DNA from: Bifidobacteriaceae bacterium
GTDB taxonomy: Bacteria > Actinomycetota > Actinomycetes > Actinomycetales > WQXJ01
Direction of reading: 5' to 3'
DNA: 5,661 nucleotides
NCBI GenBank assembly: GCA_031255075.1
Contig: JAIRTF010000277.1
Span: forward strand, 1 to 5,661
Below are positions 4,999-5,661 of this stretch, piece by piece. A model generated the notes under the pieces. That model saw only the letters and a list, made by a program, of their open reading frames with translations, made no database searches and was not told the DNA's origin. Each line of letters opens with the position of its first letter. Within the stretch, counting starts at the first letter, position 1. The position numbers were made by a program, and so were the translations under genes.

Positions 4999-5349
4999 TC
5001 ACACCTGGGCGGTGTCTTGCGGCTGGACGCGCTCGAACCCGAAGGCTAGGCGCCGGTCCGGCGGAATTAGATCAAGATATTCGCGGTGCGTGTCAATGTA
5101 GTGACGGACAAACGTGCAGTAAGGCAGCACTGCCAGACCTCTGGCCCGGGCGTCATCGAGCGCTGCTTTGACCAGCACGCCGCCCAACCCTTGGCCTTCC
5201 ACCGCGGGAGCGATCTCGGTGTGGACAAAGGCGAGGCCTTCGGGTGCGGTCTGGTACTGCGCCTTGCCCAGCACCATGTCGCCAGCTTCTAGGACGTATT
5301 GACCTTGTTCTTGATCGTTGCGGACTGTTAGTTGTTCTGGATCGGCCAT
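4999..5349 (-). CDS. Small GNAT N-acetyltransferase, YjdJ/GCN5-related type
   Basis: This 116-residue protein matches the short, single-domain GNAT family that includes E. coli YjdJ and human NATD1. After a beta-rich N-terminal half (about 7-46), residues 51-56 (Glu-Gly-Gln-Gly-Leu-Gly) form the acetyl-CoA pyrophosphate-binding loop, followed by the helix VLVKAALDDARARGL (58-72). Next comes the family-typical VLPYCTFVRHYIDTHREYLDLI (74-95), with Cys78 in the usual conserved position. It should transfer an acetyl group from acetyl-CoA to an unknown amine. ATG at 5349 is preceded by GGGAG at good distance. It is the first gene of an operon with the YjdI-type iron-sulfur gene. The two families are neighbours in E. 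coli too, which suggests a shared task that the sequence does not reveal. About 20 polar residues follow the core. Confidence 0.88.
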   Translation of the reverse strand: MADPEQLTVRNDQEQGQYVLEAGDMVLGKAQYQTAPEGLAFVHTEIAPAVEGQGLGGVLVKAALDDARARGLAVLPYCTFVRHYIDTHREYLDLIPPDRRLAFGFERVQPQDTAQV

Positions 5350-5363
5350 GTGTTCTCCCGCGG

Positions 5364-5389
5364 ATCGTATCGGTTCGGTGATTTGTCAA
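5364..5389 (-). promoter_or_regulatory. Candidate promoter of the acetyltransferase/iron-sulfur operon
   Basis: On the minus strand a perfect TTGACA (5389-5384) is followed after 14 bases by TACGAT (5369-5364), which fits the TA-N3-T form of actinobacterial -10 elements. The spacing is shorter than the usual 16-18; with TTATTG (5392-5387) as the -35 it would be 17. Transcription would begin near 5357, leaving a very short leader that still includes the ribosome binding site. Inferred from consensus only. Confidence 0.3.
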
Positions 5390-5413
5390 TAACCAAACTT
5401 TCTCCTATGGCGG

Positions 5414-5434
5414 ACACCTGTCAACTTGAGGTGT
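5414..5434. promoter_or_regulatory. Candidate operator: 6-9-6 inverted repeat over a TTGACA hexamer
   Basis: ACACCT (5414-5419) and AGGTGT (5429-5434) are perfect reverse complements nine bases apart, 65-85 bases upstream of the acetyltransferase start. On the minus strand a perfect TTGACA (5424-5419) lies within it, so a dimeric regulator bound here could block or recruit RNA polymerase. No regulator gene is in the window. The repeat is seen; the operator role is inferred. Confidence 0.35.
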
Positions 5435-5661
5435 TCCCAGGCTTATGCTGTGGACCGGTTAGTGACCAAGAACCCGGTGACAACCGGCCGGCCACGGCCG
5501 CCACCTGCTAGGCAACCGCCCGGCGGTGGCGCCGACGGGTCAGGCTGGGCCAGGCGTAGAGGGGTGGGGCGCCCGGACGTCTTGAGGGCAAATGGCCACC
5601 ACCTGGCCGCCTCGTGACGAGTAGCATCGTTATGAGGGTTGGGGCGCCAGCCCGGTGCCCC

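Larger units (their letters stand above)
5350..5661. other. 312-bp gene-free right end with the operon promoter region
   Basis: The part nearest 5350 is the upstream region of the minus-strand acetyltransferase operon and holds two TTGACA hexamers and an inverted repeat. From about 5450 to the edge, the DNA is very GC-rich with several short complementary arms, for example CCGGTT (5455-5460) with AACCGG (5482-5487), and CGCCACC (5499-5505) with GGTGGCG (5525-5531). One minus-strand frame stays open from the edge to a TAA at 5445-5443 (72 codons), but its Pro/Arg/Gly/Trp-rich translation resembles no protein I know. No gene is supported; the start of a neighbour may lie beyond the edge. Confidence 0.5.

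Noticed and set aside
4509..5171. 220-codon plus-strand open frame
   Set aside because: It lies antisense to the iron-sulfur and acetyltransferase genes, whose family motifs are unmistakable on the minus strand.
5443..5661. Minus-strand frame open from the right edge to TAA (72 codons), possible 3' end of a gene
   Set aside because: Open frames of this length are expected in such GC-rich DNA. The translation is rich in Pro, Arg, Gly and Trp with no recognisable motif, and an adjacent frame is also open over much of the stretch.
5632..5661. ATG near the right edge that could begin a plus-strand gene
   Set aside because: Only ten codons are visible and there is no convincing ribosome binding site; nothing can be concluded.

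Overview
The window comes from a GC-rich, Gram-positive-type actinobacterium. The evidence is strong G/C preference at third codon positions, GTG as well as ATG starts, GGAG-type ribosome binding sites, and a secreted protein ending in a sortase-like C-terminal signal. Genus cannot be fixed from this sequence. There are four convincing protein genes and no rRNA, tRNA, CRISPR array or transposase.

Left part (1-1477). A minus-strand gene for a LtrA-family membrane protein occupies 88-1293. It is divergent from a large plus-strand gene, and the 184-bp gap holds candidate promoters for both. The ltrA-like leader carries a tiny upstream ORF ending three bases before the GTG start. The surface gene leader carries a 6-9-6 inverted repeat just upstream of its ribosome binding site.

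Centre (1478-3997). This gene encodes an 839-residue secreted, wall- or membrane-anchored protein. It has a signal peptide, a beta-rich N-terminal region, a right-handed beta-helix region with Gly/Asn ladder motifs, a Pro/Ser/Thr/Glu-rich stalk, an atypical LPDPPTGD sorting-like motif, a transmembrane helix and a short basic tail. It is most likely a cell-surface adhesin or carbohydrate-interacting protein, but nothing shows its ligand. A strong two-tier hairpin at 4011-4058 follows it.

Convergent intergenic region (3998-4565). These 568 bp lie between two genes that converge, so no promoter is expected there. They nevertheless hold a perfect CRP/GlxR-type palindrome (TGTGA-N6-TCACA, 4096-4111), a 15-bp perfect inverted repeat (4196-4245) with a mutually exclusive smaller hairpin, a tandem 9-bp repeat, and a further two-tier hairpin (4307-4345). 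I see no convincing protein gene. An unannotated regulated non-coding RNA is the main hypothesis, and this is the most interesting part of the window.

Right part (4566-5661). A minus-strand two-gene operon encodes a YjdJ-type small GNAT acetyltransferase (4999-5349) and then, 10 bp later, a YjdI-type iron-sulfur protein fused to a CDGSH-like domain (4566-4988). The two families are also neighbours in E. coli. The CDGSH-like domain keeps its three cysteines but lacks the defining histidine. The last 312 bp hold the operon's promoter region, with an inverted repeat over a TTGACA hexamer, and no supportable gene.
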